The position numbers were made by a program, and so were the translations under genes. A stretch of 64,000 nt of DNA from DASZRZ01 sp963732925 (GTDB lineage: Bacteria > Acidobacteriota > Terriglobia > Terriglobales > Acidobacteriaceae), in assembly GCA_963732925.1 (NCBI GenBank), contig CAVTBJ010000004.1, forward strand, positions 124,001 through 188,000, read 5' to 3'. Positions 53,372-63,440 of the stretch are shown piece by piece. The notes under the pieces are model-generated. The model made no database searches and was not told the origin of the DNA. It was given only the letters and a program-made list of their open reading frames with translations. Each line of letters begins with the position of its first letter. Positions within the stretch are counted from its first letter, which is position 1.

Positions 53372-55131
53372 GGCGCAACCTCCGGCTGGTCGTAGCGAAC
53401 ATAGGTTGGAACGGCGACAACGAGATAGCTCTTCGCCGTCAGGGGCGCGGCGGCACCGTCCGGCTTGGCGGTAGCGACCACCCAGACGTTGCCGTAGTTG
53501 TTACGCCAGAACTTGCGTGCCGTGTCAGGGCCGTCGCTTGCCGGCGTAAACAAGCCAGTTTTTTCGTTGAGGGAACCGACAAACTGGGTATCGTCATCTC
53601 CATAGGTGGAAATGAATTCCTCCATCTTCCATTGGGCGGGCACCGGGCCAAGGTTGATATCGTCGGCCGTGTCGGGCTTGCCGTCCGGACCGTCGCTATA
53701 AGCCACGGCCTCAAACTGGCAGTAGCCTTTGCCGTGCACCTCTTCGCCCAGACGCGCCAGCGGAGTCTCCGGCGCCACCCGTATGAAGTCCACTTTGTCG
53801 TAAACCGCGTAGGCTGCCGGTGCTACTGCATGGTTCACCGAAACGGTCCGCAGTCCGGGCCTCGCAGTGGCCGCGACATCGGCCAGGATGCGTCGAGTGT
53901 TCCCGGCGTCTTGCTAACGATTTTCGCGACCTTTACCCCAGGACCGAGGTCGATGTCAGCAGGCGTTAGAGTGGAAGCGAAATGATCTCCGGTAAATCTT
54001 GACCGGAAGACCTGTGTCTCCCGCCTTGAGGGAGCTCACATCGGTGCCAAGCACAGTGGTGGCATCTCCAGCGCGGCGCAGGGTAACCTCCATGCCAAAC
54101 TCGTGGTAGGCGCCCCAGAACCAGCGGCCTTTCAGTTCGGACTGGTCGCGCGAAAGCATCATCACTTCGCGCAGGTCCGAAGGCGCATCCGGATCCGACG
54201 AGCCGGACGCAGCCGATGGCGCTGAGTCGACCTTGGAGCGACCGCGCCAGGCATAGCCTGTGTACACCACGGCGCTGCCGGACGAGGTCAGGACACTGCC
54301 GTCACTCAGAAACGTGAGTTTCGTTTTTGTGGAAAGCTCCTCTGACGCCGGCAACGGCACGATGGTCATTTCACCCACAAATTTGCCTTTGCCAGTCTGG
54401 GTTCCGTAAACCAGCCAGTGTCCGGCAAGCCGGGGGACCGGCATTTCCGCCTGCCAGGCCGCCCACTCCGGCGAGTGCAGCTTGGCGTGCTCGGAGAGGT
54501 ATTCAATCGCCTGGTCGACCGGCTCCTGCTTGGGGCCAGGCTTGGAGGGGTGCCAGCGCGAACCCCGCAGGAAGGAAGTGTTTTCGATCTGCGGGAAGAA
54601 GGCGATGTGCATGTTCTTCAGCAGCCCCCAGTCTTCCTTGCTGCGGCGATACGACAGCGGCCGGGCAAAGGCGTGGCACGAGGCGCAAGCGTGTTGAATC
54701 CCTTCGCTGGGCAGCTTTTCATTCACCATGCGCTGCTCCGGCAGATACTCGATGGGAGCGGCTTCCTCCGGTGCCAGACCGTGACTGTCGGCGAGGTAGC
54801 GGACAATCTTGCGCGCCTCGTCGGGCTTCAAAGAAAGGCCGTGCAGCCGCACCATGCGCTTGATCGGCTCTTCCCAGCCTTCCGGAGTGGTGCGGATCCA
54901 GGAGATCCGGGAGAGATCGCCTTTTCCGTCGGGCGCGTGGCAGCTGGAACATTTGCTGATGGTGAGTGGATCGGTTACAGGAATACCCGGTTCCGACGGG
55001 GTGTGCGAAGCAGTGGAAGAAGATGGAGAATCCTGGGAGCTCGCGGGCCTGGACCAGCACAGCACGGCCAGTAACAGCAGCGCGATCCCGGAGAGTGCAG
55101 CTTTTCGATCGGCAATGGCAAGTCGAGCCAT
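53368..55131 (-). CDS. qhpA: QHNDH alpha subunit (diheme cytochrome c), two frameshifts near the C-terminal third
   Basis: Intended product about 588 residues from ATG 55131 (AAGGGA upstream). A signal peptide is followed by two c-type haem motifs, CSSCH at 61-65 and CASCH at 149-153, then beta-rich domains (HWLVYGTQTGKGKFVGEMTI; GAYHEFGMEVTLRRAG). The frame shifts near 53985 (VKIY..GDHFAS) and near 53893 (GTLD..ILADVAATARPG); the last 156 residues end EVAP with the stop in the qhpD start. It carries electrons from CTQ to an external acceptor. The other qhp genes are intact, so errors in the sequence are the likelier cause of the breaks. Confidence 0.9.
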
Positions 55132-55266
55132 GGAATGTCCCTTCTTTGCAATCTTGGAAACAGGGCTCGTCACGGAGCGGTTTTCAACTAGCTTCAATGG
55201 CACAACGCTGTGCCGGAGTGGCTTACAACGGTCCCGCTCTCCTCGACCCGGCTATTTCGGGAAGTT

Positions 55267-55292
55267 CCGAGGGTCACACGCGTGACCCTCGG
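55267..55292 (-). terminator. Strong hairpin between the receptor gene and qhpA
   Basis: Perfect 11-bp arms CCGAGGGTCAC (55267-55277) and GTGACCCTCGG (55282-55292) with a 4-base loop, about 50 nt after the receptor stop on the minus strand. There is no U-run. Confidence 0.55.
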
Positions 55293-55343
55293 ATCAGCCG
55301 ATCAGGAGGGAGCGTCCTGACTTCCTGCGGCGTCGCCGGCGGC

Positions 55344-58300
55344 CTAAAAGGTGAGGCGGCCGGTCAGCAGCACCGCGCGCGGACCAGCACCATCGGCGGT
55401 CTGCAAGGCGGTAAGCGTCCCGAAGCCCGATGTCCCCACCACCATGTTTGAGGTGGAAGGAGGAGCATAGTTTCGGTGGTTCAGAATGTTGGAAACCTGC
55501 GCCCCGAATTGCACCCGCACCGATTCGGTGACGGGAATGCCTTTCATGAGCGACATGGAAAGAGTTTGCGTGCCGGGGCCGACAATGCTGCCCACGGAAG
55601 CCGTTCCATACCTCCCAATGTTGTTGGGCGGCACGGCAAATGCGGCCGGATTGATGTACTGGCGGGGATTGGAGCCACCCGCATACGGGGAAACTCCCGG
55701 AACCGCGTCCGCTCGGCCGTTCCCGAGAAATGCCTGGGGCATCTGTTCCCGAGGGATCGGTGGTGGCCGTGGGAGTGAGGAAGGGACCGCTCTGAAGAAG
55801 CAGAATGCCGCCCAGGTTCCAGTTCCCGATCACGCCGTCCAGCAGCTTGCTCCCGGTCCTCATGCGCTTTCCTCTTCCAAACGGCATTTCATAAAGAAAG
55901 GTCGTGAGGAAGCGATGGCGCCGGGTGAAAGCCACATTTCCATAGTCCAGATTGATGTCATAGGTATTGCTCGGGCGGCCACCCTGCTCGGTGGTGAAGG
56001 CACTAGGAGTGGCGCCGGCTTCGCTCGAAATGTTGCGAGCGAAGGTATAACTGGAACCAAACTGGAGTCCGTTAATGTAGCGATGGTTAGCCTCAACAGT
56101 GAGCGCGTTGTAGTTAGCGCGAGCGCCGTTTTCCACCCACGAGATCTCATCGAATAAGGGAAAGGGCCGCGTAGCGGCGACAGCGCCATAGCCCTGGCTA
56201 TTGGGCTGCACCTGGTTGAGGTTGGCGCGCACCGGAAGGTTCCCGGTGTGGCTGCCCACGTAGGAAACGCGTAGGCCAGTGCCGAATCCCAGATCCCGCT
56301 CCATCGTCAGGGTCCACTGGTTGATCACAGGATCCTGATAATTGGGATCCACGGCGTAGTCGAAGGTCTGGGTGCCGGTGGACGCCAGATTGTCCGGGAA
56401 GGGTGAGGGGAACGAGAGTGCCGGACTCCCCGCGTCATATTGCTGTTGGTATCCGGTAACGGCACTGGCGCTGACCGCCCAGCCTCCGACCACCGCCATT
56501 CCGAGGGGGAATTCGAAGTAACGGCCATAGCCTCCGCGAATCACGGTTTTGTCGTTGCCGAACGGCCGCCAAGCAAAACCGATGCGGGGCGCAAAGTCAC
56601 GCTTGGTCGTGTAGCGCAGACTTTCCGGAAGGCCCGCCTCCGCGGCCGTCAGAATGGGGGTGGGATAGATCGCTTGGGCAAAACGTGGATGCGCCAGGGC
56701 TAGCGACTTTGCATTGGGCATCACAACCGCGCCATGCACCGTTTGGTCGTTTACCGTGCCGGTCCAGTCCGGCAAAAAATCGGCGCTGTTGTAGTACTTG
56801 TCGGTGAACATCGGGTGGTATTCCCAGCGCAGTCCGTAATTCAAAGTGAAGCTGGGCGTCACCTTCCAGTCATCCTGGATGAACAGCGCATAGGCTTTGC
56901 CGATGCCGTTCATGTCCGGCGCCAGCACATCCGAAAGTCGCACATGGTCGGGATATCCGAGCAGAAACTCAGCCCAGGGATTGTTAATGGCAGTTCCCAC
57001 ATCGGAGCTCCCATTGAACTGATACTGGCCCAGCCTGGTACTTCCAAAGACATTGGAGTTGAACACGGTCATGTAGCGGTAATCGGCGCCGAACTTGATC
57101 ATGTGCGTTCCCCTGCTCCAGGTCACATTGTCAAAAGCCTGAAAGGTGTTGCTGTTGGCGCGCGAGGATCCGCCGCCACCGGTGTTCAGAAATCCAGTAA
57201 CCCGAAAATCAGGAACCGCAGGGTCGGTTGGAAGGTCGGGAACGCCGGTGATTCCGATGGCGCTCAGAATGCTGGCATTCATGTTGTAGGTAGTGCTGTA
57301 GGCCGTACCGTTGTATCCGGCGCGAATCTCATTGATCAGCGTGGGACTGATTACGTAGTTATAGGCGGCGGTGAAGCTGTAATCTTTCTCGGGCTTCTGG
57401 AAGGATCCAATCAGCGGTGACCCTGTTGGCACATCCTCGACGTCGCGCGTTTTATAGCTGAATCTCCCATAAAGCAGCTGGTTATCTGTAATGCGCTGAT
57501 CGATGCGGATATCGCCCTGCTCGCTGCGAATGGGAGTGGAATAGTTCACGACATAGTTATTGGCGTTGGCGTTGGCTGCCCCCGTATTTGGCATGGGATA
57601 CAGGTACTGCATGATCTTCTGGGATACGGGAGAAATCTGGTCGGCTGGAATGATGTTGCCCGCAAACGGATTCCCCTGGGCATCGTAAATCTGCCCGGAA
57701 AAGTTGGAGAGATCTCCATTGCGCCACGCCACCGAGGGCACGCTGTCCAGCTGAGTTGTCTCCCGCGGCAGCCGCAGTCCTTCGTAGCTCATGAAGAAGA
57801 ACGTCTTGTCCTTGCCGTTGTAGAGGTGCGGAAGGCGCACCGGACCTCCAAAGTATCCCCCGAAGTTGTTCATCACCAGCGCCGGCTTGGAGGCCGCGAA
57901 CGGGTCGCCCGCGTTCAACGCGGCGTTCTGGTGATTGTGGAATAGCCCTCCGTGATACCTATTGGTTCCGCTCTTGGAGACCGTCGTAATATCGCTGACT
58001 CCGGCATACTCCGCGTTGTTGAGCGTCTGGCTGACCTTGATTTCGGCAATAGAATTGAAAGAAGGAAACAACTCGTTGATGGGCGCACTGGTACGCACGC
58101 TCATGCTGCTGATGCCGTCGATGCTCACCGAAAGCAGGCTGGGCTTGGCTCCGGCAATGGAAATATTGGTTCCATCCGTCTGCACTCCAGGTTGCGTCGT
58201 CAGGGTGCTGATCGCGCTGGTCGAGCCGGAACCGCGGGAACTGATGGCTACGGGAAGGTCCAGCAGCTCGCGACCTGTCTTGGTAGCCGTAATATTGGCT

Positions 58301-58758
58301 TCGTCCGTGGTTATTACTGCACCGGCAGTTTCCACAACAGAAATCGTTTGCGATTGGGTGGCGATTTTCAAGGCGGAATCAACTCGCCGGGTTTCGCGGG
58401 CCTGAAGATTCAGTTGGGAGTACTTAACTTTTTCAAAACCCGGTGTTTCGATCACCAGCTGGTAGGTTCCGGGATTCAGGTTCACGAAAGAAAAGGTACC
58501 GCTGTCGTCGGTCGCCGCCTGCCGGCTCGCGCCTGTGCCTTTATCGGTAAGGGTAACCACGGCTCCCACGACCACCTGGCTGTCCGGATCCTTCACGGTT
58601 CCAACGACGCTCCCGAATGTGGATTGCGCAAACGCCTGGGAAACCGCCAGGAACACGGTGAGTACGGCAAGAACGATCACAAGGCGAATCGCGAGTTTCC
58701 ATCCGTCCCCTGCTTTGTAGGATCGGCCGGGCCGAATTGAGTTGGCGTATGAAGTCAT
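55344..58758 (-). CDS. Oar-like TonB-dependent receptor with carboxypeptidase-regulatory domain, one frameshift
   Basis: Intended product about 1,137 residues from ATG 58758 (AGGAG upstream). A signal peptide (WKLAIRLVIVLAVLTVFLAV...AFAQ) is followed by a CarboxypepD_reg domain (FGSVVGTVKDPDSQVVVGAV), a plug (LLDLPVAISSRGSGS; GAKPSLLSVSIDG) and a large barrel of aromatic-rich strands (YINGLQFGSSYTFARNISSE). The frame shifts near 55745; the right end is in the other frame (YINPAAFAVPPNNIGRYG ... LLTGRLTF) and stops at 55344, whereas the unshifted frame drifts on to 55294. Such receptors import or sense large substrates and are very numerous in Acidobacteriota. It lies just upstream of the QHNDH operon on the same strand. 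Confidence 0.9.
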
Positions 58759-59173
58759 GAAAACGTCTCCTGTACAAACCGGCATGCTCTGTATGAAAGG
58801 GCGTGCGTTGTATGCCGCAAACGCAACACGCCAGGCCACGAAGGCGCAGAATGATGAGCCGGCGCTGAAGCTGGACACACCAAGCCGCAGCTGAAACACA
58901 CGCATGCGCGGTGTCACGGATCCAGCGTGCTCTTCGCTAATTCAGTTGGCTCTTCTGGGAGCGGACACTCACTGAGAGAGGGACACAGACAATGTGCCGG
59001 GAAGCAGGATGCTGACGGGGAATCCGACTGCAGTGTCACTTGCACTGCAAATCTGGATGGCATAGTGCCTTCGAAGCAAAGCAAAAGCCAATTCAAAATT
59101 TCTATAGCGTCGCGAAAGTAAAACACACAGTTTCATTCTTGTCGCGCCAGACAGGAAATGGGAATGCAAATAA
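58759..59173. other. Gene-free stretch upstream of the receptor gene
   Basis: 415 nt with no supported gene. It holds the ribosome site and presumably the promoter of the receptor gene; no clear boxes, riboswitch or tRNA was seen. Confidence 0.4.
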
Positions 59174-59223
59174 GGCCGGTTGAGTATGCGCCGGGTGACG
59201 AACAAACCCGGGCTCAACCGGCC
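59174..59223 (-). terminator. Compound hairpin after the SDR gene
   Basis: Outer arms GGCCGGTTGAG (59174-59184) and CTCAACCGGCC (59213-59223) enclose a second stem CCGGGT (59191-59196) and ACCCGG (59206-59211). On the minus strand the structure is followed by TTATTTGC. It lies about 20 nt after the SDR stop. Confidence 0.65.
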
Positions 59224-59245
59224 CGCAAGCCGCAATTGTGAAGCG

Positions 59246-60001
59246 TTACTTGCCGATCCAGCCGCCTTCCACGTGCATGGAGACCCCGGTAACATACTTC
59301 GCTTCGTCAGACGCGAAGAAGGCAACCACCGTCCCAATCTCGCGCGGCTGTCCCGCCCGGCCCAGCGAAATCTGCTCCAGAACCTTGGGCAGGATGTCGG
59401 GACTCTTCATGACCCAGTCGGTCATATCGGTCTCGATCAGCCCGGGATGAACGCAGTTGACGCGTATGCCCAGGCTCGCCACCTCCGCCGACATGTTGCG
59501 CGTCAAAGCTTCCAGTCCCAGCTTGGTGGGCGCATAGTGCGTCCGTCCGGGAAGCACCTTGGCGGCCTGTACGGAGCCAATATGGATAATGCAGCCCGGG
59601 CGCTTGGCGGGAATGGCGTGCTTGCAGTAGACCTGCGAACACAACCAGGGGCCACGCAGATTAACATCGACCAGGTCGGTCCACTGCTGGTCGGTGAGAT
59701 CCAGGAAGGGAACGATGGTCTCAATTCCGGCGTTGTTCACCAGAATGTCGATGGGCCCCAGTTCCTTCCACACTGCTTTCACCATGGGCTCCACCTCGGC
59801 GCGCCTGCCAACGTGGGCTTTCACGGTCATGGCTTTCCGGCCTTTGCTGCGGACATACTGCGCCACCTCCTCCGCCTTGGCCGGACTGGACACGTAGTTC
59901 ACGGCAACATCCGCGCCTTCTTCGGCGAAAACTTCCGCAATGCCCCGCCCAATACCGCGGCTGCCTCCCGTGATAAGGGCTACTTTTCCTTTCAGCTTCA
60001 T
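59246..60001 (-). CDS. SDR-family oxidoreductase (3-oxoacyl-ACP reductase-like)
   Basis: 251 residues, with GAAAGGGAA upstream of the ATG. Motifs: TGGSRGIGRGIAEVF (cofactor), NNAG in ILVNNAGIETIV, catalytic Ser in HIGSVQAAKVLPG, YxxxK in HYAPTKLGLE and a C-terminal HVEGGWIGK. It may oxidise a secondary alcohol or reduce a ketone in fatty-acid-like or sugar substrates. It is unrelated in position to the SDR at 33 kb and differs in sequence. A compound hairpin terminates it. Confidence 0.9.
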   Translation of the reverse strand: MKLKGKVALITGGSRGIGRGIAEVFAEEGADVAVNYVSSPAKAEEVAQYVRSKGRKAMTVKAHVGRRAEVEPMVKAVWKELGPIDILVNNAGIETIVPFLDLTDQQWTDLVDVNLRGPWLCSQVYCKHAIPAKRPGCIIHIGSVQAAKVLPGRTHYAPTKLGLEALTRNMSAEVASLGIRVNCVHPGLIETDMTDWVMKSPDILPKVLEQISLGRAGQPREIGTVVAFFASDEAKYVTGVSMHVEGGWIGK

Positions 60002-60093
60002 GGGTTCCCTTTCTGTTCAGTTCCTCTTCGAGTTTTGTTCTTGGTCTGTGGCCCCGCCACCGGAAATTCGCTCCTGACGACACCCCGCCTTGC

Positions 60094-61126
60094 TCACTTC
60101 CGCGCCACTATCGCTCTAAAAAAGGTCGGCGGCAGCGGGTGCAGACTCGGTTGCTGGAATCCAGCGTTGGAAAACATCCGCTGGAACTCAGGGAAAGGTA
60201 TACGCCTGCCCTTCCGGCGTACCCGCCAGCATCATCAGGCTGAACCGGGCTGCAACCGGTGGAGAGACGCGGTCCGGGTTGGGAACAAAGTCCAGCACCA
60301 CGCGGCCCTCATCGGCCAAGCCGCATGCAGCTGCAGCACGCTTTTGCACATGGCAGGGCCGAAGTGGTGCAGGAAGTTGGTAATCAGCACCAGATCGTAG
60401 CTGCCGCCGTAGTCGGCTTCCAGGGCGCTGCCCGCAATGGTCCGATAGCGGCTGCCGACACCGGCCTGTACGTGCGTTGTCCTTGGCCACTCAAGCACAT
60501 TGGCCCAGTCGAGAGCCGTCACCCGGCGCTTCCGGATAACGCTGCGCGAAAGCGATGCCAAATACCCCATGCCCGGCAGCAATGTCAAGAATCCTGGGGT
60601 TGGGAGGCAGTCCCGGACCCGCCAGCTCCACCAGCAGGCGCGCGGGCAGTCCCTGCACCGGCGCCATGGCGCGGGCAAAATCCACCCAGACCGGATGCTC
60701 CGGGAGCCACGGTTCCCTCTCCGGCCGTCGCCGCCTTTGCGGACCGCGGTTCGGCCAGCTTGCGAAACTCATCCGTGATCGTCGAGGACGCCAAAAAGCT
60801 TCACCGCTCCTCCTACATACGTAGGGGCGCGCTTGTCCAGAAACATGGCCGAATCCGGCGTCAGTTCGTAATCGCCTCCGTCTTCATCAGGAAACCAATG
60901 GTGACCAGAAAATCGCACAGGATGCGCAGTCCACGCGCGGAAGCGCCGCAGCGCCGGCCAGAGCGGCGGGCTTGCGGTTGCCTTCTCCAATCGCGGTGAA
61001 CAGGTCCAGTTCAATCGCGGCTTTCAATGCCTCGGTTCGCTGATAGGCATTCAGGGTCTCGAAGAAAAGCTCCAGGCTTGGCTGCTTTCCCACGGCTGGC
61101 TGGACGGGTGAGCTCATAACGGCCAT
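60094..61126 (-). pseudogene. SAM-dependent O-methyltransferase, at least five frameshifts
   Basis: Start ATG 61126 (GGAGGG upstream). Repairing the frames gives a dimerisation domain ([30 protein letters not shown]), SAMFLDKRAPTYVGGAVKLF, then a Rossmann methyltransferase: NPRILDIAAGHGVFGIAFAQ (SAM motif I), [40 protein letters not shown] and a C-terminal FQRMFSNAGFQQPSLH. This is the layout of acetylserotonin/caffeate-type O-methyltransferases. Breaks lie near 60920, 60780, 60555, 60490, 60300 and 60192. Every block remains recognisable, so error or very recent decay is likely. The substrate is unknown. Confidence 0.72.
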
Positions 61127-61332
61127 AAATCCCTCCAAAAGTTATGTTGTTCGAGCTGGGGGTGAATTCCGGTTCAACGCTCTTAAAGCCCCATAAAAGT
61201 TAGGACCTCTCCCGGAAGTGTCAACCAATGTGATTCAATAGAAGCGCATGAGATGGCGCGGACTCGAGGACAGCCAGCAGCAAACCGAAACCGGCATGCC
61301 GCTGAACGGCGGCTACAGGAACGCCGCGCAGC

Positions 61333-61940
61333 TTGATCGAGCAATACGTTCCGGCGGAAACGCGGGCGGTGACGCGGCAGACGGTCGAGGAGCTTCGAAC
61401 GTCCGGGATCGCTCAGCGTGTGCTGCCGCCCGGCGACCCGCCTCCCCGCTTTCGAACTTCCCGACCACGACGGCAAGCCGGTCTCCTCCGCTGAACTGCT
61501 TTCGCGGGGAAGGCTGGTCATGTTGTTCATTCGCGGCCGCTGGTGCCCATTTTGCGTTGCTCAAATGGAGGCCATGAACGAAGTCGCCGGGCAGATTCGC
61601 CAGGCAGGGGGCGAGATGGTCGCCATCTCGCCGCAAAAGGTGCACCAGTGCGTCGCTGATGCGGGACCAGCACCACCTGACCTTTTCTCTTTTAAGTGAT
61701 GCCGGAAACCGGACAGCGCGACAGTTTGGATTGGTGTACCGGGTTCCTGAAGCGCAGCAGAAAATCTATAGCAGCACCTTTGTCAATCTGCCATTTCTCA
61801 ATGGCGACACGAGCTGGGAGCTTCCCATCCCCGCGAGCTTTGTGGTGGAGCAGGACAGCCGTATCCTGTGGGCGAGCGCCAACCCCGATTACACCGAACG
61901 GCCCGAACCGGAGGAGATTCTGCGGGTTCTGTCTTCCTGA
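61333..61940 (+). pseudogene. Peroxiredoxin (AhpC/TSA family), two frameshifts
   Basis: The start is uncertain (TTG 61333, or ATG 61296 if another break exists). Blocks: LIEQYVPAETRAVTRQTVEE, PAFELPDHDGKPVSSAELLS, LFIRGRWCPFCVAQMEAMNE (peroxidatic-type Cys in WCPFC), GGEMVAISPQK, LSDAGNRTARQFGLVYRVPE and FVVEQDSRILWASANPDYTE. The frame changes near 61442 and 61650. Thiol peroxidases of this kind reduce peroxides. It is convergent with the YdcF-like gene. Confidence 0.76.
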
Positions 61941-61955
61941 CCGGAGCCCAGCTCG

Positions 61956-62583
61956 TCAGTTCAGGTGGACCTTCCACAGAGCATAGCTGGCAAATTCGCG
62001 CGCGACAGCGGTAATGCATCCGCGACGTGTACGAGGCCAGGAATCGGGGCGGGGATCGCCATACGTAATAACTCCCTGGCCGCCCATCATCTGCTTGATG
62101 CGAAAGATATGGTAGGCATCGCTGACCGCCAGGGCCGACTGCATGCGGTTGGTGCGCATGATCACAGCGACTCGCTGCGCCGAATGCGAGGTATCGGCGC
62201 CCTGGGTTTCGGCGATCAGATGACTCTCCGGAATGCCCCGGCGCTTGAGGTACTCGCGGCCTACTCCCCCTTCGCTGTAATGGACATCCTCACCATGGCC
62301 TCCCGTGGTGATCACCATGGGCGCCGCCCCCCGCTGGAAGAGGTCGTAGGCGTGATCCAGCCGGGCGCGATACACCGGCGAAGGATGTCCCACGTACTCG
62401 GCGGCGCCAAAGACGACAATCGCGTCGGCATGTTGCACGTGATCTCCAGAACTGGCCCTTACAATGCGAACAACTGTAATCGGCAGCAAACAGGGCGAAC
62501 GCGAAAAGAAAACCGAGCAGGAGCAGCAGAATGCGATGGCGGGGAACGCTCCTAGGAATCGTAGACGGTGAAACCGAACTCAT
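61956..62583 (-). CDS. YdcF/DUF218-family membrane-anchored protein, one frameshift
   Basis: ATG 62583 overlaps the stop of the threonylcarbamoyl-AMP synthase gene (ATGA). An N-terminal membrane segment (RHRILLLLLGFLFAFALFAA) is followed by a frameshift near 62490, then the DUF218 domain: ADAIVVFGAAEYVGHPSPVY, MVITTGGHGEDVHYSEG, EAMYLKRRGIPE-like REYLKRRGIPESHLIAE and MRTNRMQSALAVSDAYHIFR. Family members are implicated in envelope or vancomycin-tolerance functions (SanA, YdcF); biochemical activity is uncertain. Confidence 0.82.
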
Positions 62584-63230
62584 GAACTCCCGAGAACCGC
62601 GGCAATTTCCTGAGTCGGAATAGCGCCCTCGCGCAGGATCCGCCAGGGGCCGCCTTCTCCGCTCAGATCAACGATGGTCGAAGCGATGTCCCGCGGCGAG
62701 GGCCCGCCATCCACGATGACCGAAATACGATCCGCAAGCTGGTCGCGCACCCCAACCGCAGTGGTGCATTCGGCGGCTCCGCTCAAATTTGCCGAAGTCG
62801 CCGTGATGGGCACGCCTGCCATACGAATCACCGCCAAGGGAATTTCGGCCGCCGGCACTCGCAGGGCAACATTGCCCGTGTTGGCGGTCACCTTCAGCGG
62901 CAAGCGAGGCGCCGCACGCACGATAATCGTCAGCGGACCGGGCCAGAACTTTTCCACCAGTGCGTCGAATCCATCGGGAAGCGGCTGGCGCGCAAGTTCG
63001 CTTCCCTGGTCGGCACTCTCGATCAACAGCGACAAGGGCTTGTGCCGCGAACGCGATTTGATCTCATAGACCCGCTCAACAGCCCGCAGATTGTAGGGGT
63101 CGGCGGCCAGACCATAGAACGTATCCGTAGGCATGCCCAGAACTTCGCCGTCTCGAATCTTCCGGGCCGCGTATTCAATGAGGGACGCTTCCGGCCGGGT
63201 GCAGTCTACTTTGATAATCTCAGCGCGCAC
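62580..63230 (-). CDS. tsaC: Threonylcarbamoyl-AMP synthase (TsaC/YwlC/Sua5 family)
   Basis: 216 residues from GTG 63230, with AAGGAG upstream. Family motifs: GEVLGMPTDTFYGLAADP, IKSRSRHKPLSLLI, KFWPGPLTIIV, VALRVPAAEIPLAVI and PITATSANLSGAAECT. It makes threonylcarbamoyl-AMP from Thr, bicarbonate and ATP for the universal t6A37 modification of tRNAs reading ANN codons. It lacks the extra Sua5 C-terminal domain. It is coupled by overlap to the YdcF-like gene. Confidence 0.92.
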   Translation of the reverse strand: MRAEIIKVDCTRPEASLIEYAARKIRDGEVLGMPTDTFYGLAADPYNLRAVERVYEIKSRSRHKPLSLLIESADQGSELARQPLPDGFDALVEKFWPGPLTIIVRAAPRLPLKVTANTGNVALRVPAAEIPLAVIRMAGVPITATSANLSGAAECTTAVGVRDQLADRISVIVDGGPSPRDIASTIVDLSGEGGPWRILREGAIPTQEIAAVLGSS

Positions 63231-63440
63231 ATTGCTCCTTCGAGCCTAACGGAATCGGGAAAGCTAACACAGGCCATCACTTGCCGCAACACCCGGTACA
63301 GGTCGTATTGTACGAAACGGCCGGGAGGATCCGCCGAGGTGTAGTGTATCAGCAGCAACCCCGGCCTCCTCTGGCAGCTATTTTTGCCGGAGGGGGAGGG
63401 GTTTGCCAAAGCCCAAATAGCCGCGGAAACCGATTCCATC

